Of a stretch of DNA of 64,000 nucleotides, positions 60,367-64,000 are shown one piece after another (positions within the stretch are counted from its first letter, which is position 1; the number at the start of each line of letters is the position of its first letter). The notes under the pieces were generated by a model, which saw only the letters and a program-made list of their open reading frames with translations, searched no databases and was not told the origin of the DNA. The position numbers were made by a program, and so were the translations under genes. The stretch comes from Voacanga thouarsii. Taxonomy: Eukaryota; Streptophyta; Magnoliopsida; Gentianales; Apocynaceae. The DNA is taken from NCBI GenBank assembly GCA_026120185.1, contig JANUWF010002342.1, positions 5,394,501 through 5,458,500 on the forward strand, in the 5' to 3' direction.

Positions 60367-60613
60367 TGTGAAACCCCAGTCGAAATCAACCTTAGAATAA
60401 GGGGGTTGTGATGTATATCATATTTTATTGTATGTTTAAATATATTTTTATATGATTTTATGTGCTTTGGATTTGTGTTTTATAGTCTCGAGGGCTTAAT
60501 TATGTTTATTGAGTAAGAAGGGTAAAATGGTAATTTTTTCTTGAGGTGAAAATAGGGAGATAGCTTGAGGATTAAATAGAAAAAATATTTTTGGAGAGAA
60601 AATAAGAACAAGA

Positions 60614-60686
60614 GTTGTTGTGGTATAGTGGTTAGAGCTTTGGAATTAATTCTTGAGGTCTTGGGTTCAAATTCCATCATTGGAGC
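60614..60686 (+). other. tRNA-like segment (A and B box)
   Basis: A-box-like TGGTATAGTGGT at 60621-60632 and B-box-like GGTTCAAATTC at 60664-60674, 31 bases apart as in tRNA genes. The acceptor stem pairs poorly and the T-stem only partly, and there is no credible anticodon loop. So it is not a functional tRNA; a SINE head or tRNA-derived part of the LTR is more likely. Confidence 0.45.
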
Positions 60687-62332
60687 TCTAGCATGATTAA
60701 ATTTTATTTTTGCTTGGGAAGGTTATATTTTAGTCCTTGAGTGCTCTAGAGAAGGGTAAAGGTGATGTCCTAGGGGAGACATGATAGGAGTACCCTAATC
60801 CTACTCTTGTACCCTACAAAAATTTCTAAGGGAATTCATACCCTTCTTGATCCTTAGTTTTCTTACTTCTCAATTTCTTAAGTTGTGCAATTTATTCAAG
60901 CCAATTTCATTCCAGAAAAATTCCAGCAAAGTGCTATAGCTTTGAAGGTCCAAAATATCTGAGGGTAAGACATCTTATGGACCGGAAATGTGTAGGAGTT
61001 GGGGAAGGTATCCAAGAGAATTAATCTCCATAGTGAACCTTCAAAACTCCACTCTAGCTATGTTCATTTTCCTTCATGAAGTAATCTGGAATTTTTCCAA
61101 CTTCTTGTGCATTCAAAGTGTCGAAATTTTTAGCCATTATTCCCTCCTAAATTCTGCCAGAAAATGGCCCTCTTGACCAGTTTGAAACCTGAAATTTTCT
61201 GGCCAAGTTCAGACTGCACAAGTGCTGTGCAAAACCAGAAAATTTTCTGGGCAAAATCGCAGCATAGGTGAGCTTAAACTAAGCTGTTTTCTTCCAGTTT
61301 TCTCCCAGCTACTTAGCCACATTTTTCCTCCATAAAGAAGGATGGAAATTAGCCTTGAAGGATCTCTGAAGTCCCCTTCAAACCCTCTGCAAACTGACTG
61401 GAAAAATGGCAGCAAAAGCTGCCTAGAAAATCCCAGCAGTTGTGAAATCCTGTGCAGAATTTTTCCAGCCTTGCTTCATCTTCAGCCATGTCCGAAAACT
61501 TCCACATCTTTCTGTCCAAACTTCTCTTGAACAGCCTTGAACTGAACTCCATTGTCTTCCCCAGCCTACTGCTCGAAAAACCAGTCATGGCTGCCCCTAA
61601 AATATCTCTAACAATTACTCCAATCATGCCTTGATTGAAGACCAAAATTCCAGCAATCCTAATTTAGCAAACTTCCATAAAATATCCCCTAAAAAACCAA
61701 ACCTTTCCTTCACCATTGTACTCCCTCTTTTCGGCCACCATTAAGCTTCTTCAACCAGCTTTCATTTAGCAGAATCCCTAGCTTTCAGTCGGCCATTACA
61801 GCTTCCAAAAAAAGCTCTCCCTTGATCAAAGATATTCTTGCCATATTTTGTTTCCAAATTTGATTCCCAAAATTATTCTTTTAGGATTTCAAACAGCCAT
61901 CCTTTCATTTTCCTCCCAAACCAGAAATTCAATTGCCCAAAACCTCTCAAACAATTCGGCACTCCCTCCTACACAGAATTTCGACAGTTTCAAATCAAAA
62001 TCTTTCCATTCTCTTTAACCTTCAAGTACACATAAAATACCAAGAACACCAACTCACTTGTCTCGCCTAATACTACTCCAAACCACTTCAATCTTCTTCA
62101 GAAAAATTCCAGATTTCATCTACTCACTGCCGTGAATCCATTCACACCACTTTTAACATCAAACTCCAAAATCCAACTCTCTCTCTTTTTTTTTTTTTAA
62201 TCAAAAATCAGTATTTTTGTGAAGGCTCAAGAACACCTCCAAGGTAAGTTTGTTCAATCAACTTCATCTTCGCTAATCTTCAATCTCTAATGAATATATA
62301 TGTGTGTAAACATGCTAATGGACTCTCTTCTT

Positions 62333-62366
62333 CTCTTCTCTTCTCTCTCTCTCTCTCTCTCTCTCT
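62333..62366. repeat. (CT)n microsatellite
   Basis: Uninterrupted ctctct run of about 26 bases after tctt repeats. Confidence 0.85.
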
Positions 62367-64000
62367 TGGCCGAATACCCTCTTCCTCTTGGCTGAATGAT
62401 TTCTTCACCAATGGCCATGCTTTCTTCATCTCCCTTGGATGAATCTAGTCTCCTAGGAGTTAAGATCCATTCGAAACTCCTCCAAGATACTCATCAATTA
62501 AGTAAGCCTTTTCAACCCTCCTTTTAAATTCTAGATTCATGTATCTAGGATAATATTGGTAGGAGATGGATTACGAATAGGATTTGAGCATATATTGTTG
62601 TGATGAGTTGAGATTGAAGCATGAATAAATGTGTGTATATGATGGAGATGGGATTTATGCATGAGTCGATTATCTTGGTTGATTGTATGGTGTTTTAGGG
62701 TTTAATGCATGTCTCCATGTCGTAAGTAGTATTTGTGATTAAGTATGTTAGAGATTATGTCACCTATGGTGAATAGGATTTATATTCATGTATGATTGTT
62801 AAAGGCATGATTATGTTTATGCTAGTAGAGGTTGGATCATGCCTTGGTAAATTTAGATCTATGCTTTTATTCATGATTTGGATGATTTGATGAATTGAAG
62901 TGGGGTATATGTTCATGATTGTGGTTAGCAATAGAAATATGATCATGATCTAGTTATCCATAAGCTAATTTTATTTCATCAATAAAATATTTAATACTAT
63001 AATTTTTGCTAGTAAATTCGAAAACCCTAGGAAGGTAGATTTGGATTATTATATATATAATAAGGATACCATAGTCAAATAAATGATAGCTTTTATTAAA
63101 AAAAATCAAATATATAGATATTATATATAATAATATCAAATAAAGCCTTTTATATAAATAATCATGATAAGTAAAAATATTAATTTTGTATGTCTTATAT
63201 TCATAAATACCATTAAAATTTATTATCTTCCAATTATTATCTTTTAATCAAAACCTGTTAAAATTTATTTATTATCTTCCAATCAAGACCCATTAAAATT
63301 TATTTTCAACTAATTTTAGATATCAATTATTTTCAAACAATTAATTATTAATAAATTATTATTTTACCTAATACCACCTAGGACTCTTCATCAAATAAAC
63401 TCTAATTTATTTCTAGCAAGATTTAAGCCTTCAACTTATTAGTACCTATTTTCCAAAACACTAATTGTTTTAAATATCAAATTAGACTTAACTTATAAAC
63501 CATTTTTATTTATTATTTGGCCTTAAAGCTTGGGACACTAGGATCATGGTAGTAGTGAGTTGAGTTAGTTTTATTTGTGAAAGTGGATTTTGGCTTGAGT
63601 TTGATTGTGCTTTATATTTAACTCAGGCGGGGTTGGGTTAGCAGTTGAAGACCTTTATTTTATCTCAAGCTAAGGATCAGGTAAGCTCCTGTATAAAACA
63701 TGTTTGACGCAAAATGTTTATTATGGCAAGCTAAATGTAGAGTGCACGGACACTCATTTCTGTAAAGGCAATTGAGGATTGTTTCCTGTCTTATTTCCAT
63801 TAAACAAATTATTTGAAAATCAATAAGGAGATTTACTCAAACTCAAAAGTCATTCTAAAACTGATTTTGACAAAGGCTTTGGAAACCCTTAATTGCCATT
63901 TTCAAGTGGAACTATGTTTTGTTCCTTTTTTCCCGAGTGGGGTAAGTTGCGTTGAGTACTCAATAAGGGTGGACTGCTAGGACTAGTCTTTGAAGGGTTA

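Larger units (their letters stand above)
55830..60400 (-). mobile_element. Ty1-copia element C3 (truncated, deleted)
   Basis: Minus-strand copia element. Its 3' LTR starts at 56310 (TGATAGATAGTTTATTC) after a polypurine tract (actagtgggggaa), and its far end is uncertain (near 55830). Upstream are RNase H, RT, integrase, protease and gag to an ATG at about 60366. The 5' LTR and PBS are absent: similarity stops near 60400. Protein motifs resemble the Tork-like plant copia group. A piece between protease and integrase is missing. Confidence 0.8.
60407..64000 (+). repeat. Long LTR-like sequence of a probable Ty3 element (runs off window)
   Basis: Starts TGTGATGTATATCAT just where C3 stops. It has traits of long chromovirus LTRs: a gggtaaaatggtaattttt phrase near 60521, a gcgttgagtactcaa phrase near 63950 that recalls the 'gagtactcaacg' phrase in the T1 LTRs (39470, 43300), no conserved frames, and a splice-donor-like site CCAAG|GTAAGT at 62243/62244. 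A (CT)n tract is at 62333-62366. Neither partner LTR nor coding region is in the window, so the call is tentative. Confidence 0.45.

Noticed and set aside
60614..60686. Functional tRNA gene
   Set aside because: The acceptor stem pairs poorly and no proper anticodon arm forms; kept only as a tRNA-like segment.
63660..63690. Acceptor-like aag|gatc in the right-hand LTR-like region
   Set aside because: It lies before the 'gagtactca' phrase, while in the T1 LTRs the acceptor lies after it, so the site is not equivalent.
1..64000. CRISPR arrays, operons, rRNA, organelle or bacterial genes
   Set aside because: None seen; the repeats are explained by retrotransposons and simple tandem duplications.

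Overview
This window is a block of plant repetitive DNA built almost entirely from decayed LTR retrotransposons. The evidence is plant-type Ty1-copia and Ty3-gypsy proteins, primer binding sites (PBS) matching initiator tRNA-Met and tRNA-Asp, LTRs of 1.3-3.8 kb, target-site duplications (TSDs) of 5 bp and an AT-rich background. I find no intact host gene, no rRNA, no CRISPR array and no complete tRNA gene. The species cannot be named; a repeat-rich flowering-plant genome is the safest reading. Every polyprotein is broken by stops, frameshifts or deletions.

Layout. 1-2744: 3' end and LTR of an Athila-like Ty3 element, followed by an inverted LTR scrap. 2745-5390: AT-rich spacer with a ~1 kb hAT-like non-autonomous element. 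About 5390-38362: a nest. A minus-strand Sirevirus-like remnant (S0: 5390-6408 and 36497-38362) was split by a plus-strand Sirevirus (S1: 6409-36491, TSD GTAGT). S1 was in turn entered by an Athila-like Ty3 element (G1: 12470-22298, TSD ATCTC) inside its RNase H, and by a minus-strand Ty1-copia element (C2: 26086-35187, TSD CTCCT/CTCAT) inside its 3' LTR. G1 carries an inverted solo LTR of the S1 family (17042-18244). Without its two guests S1 is about 11.1 kb.

38363-47480: a minus-strand Tekay/Del-like chromovirus remnant (T1) with a 3.8 kb LTR; a solo LTR of the same family (38593-42437, TSD AATAT) sits inside that LTR. 48012-49529: inverted Athila-like solo LTR (TSD TGATT). 49535-53835: Athila-like 3' internal region, LTR and PBS. 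53836-55830: AT-rich spacer. About 55830-60400: minus-strand Ty1-copia element (C3), deleted and frameshifted. 60407-64000: long LTR-like DNA of a probable Ty3 element running off the window, with a tRNA-like A/B box early on.

How the parts relate: these are parasitic units layered on one another, so the useful reading is stratigraphic (S0, then S1, then G1 and C2, then the solo LTR in G1). The most unusual signals are: splice-donor and splice-acceptor-like sites at matching places in the two diverged 3.8 kb LTRs; an envelope-like third ORF in two Sirevirus families; polypurine-tract-like modules repeated inside the Athila-like 3' regions; and GGCGCC-type GC-rich modules found both in Athila-like LTRs and in an unrelated copia leader. 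I do not see a clearly new host-encoded system.
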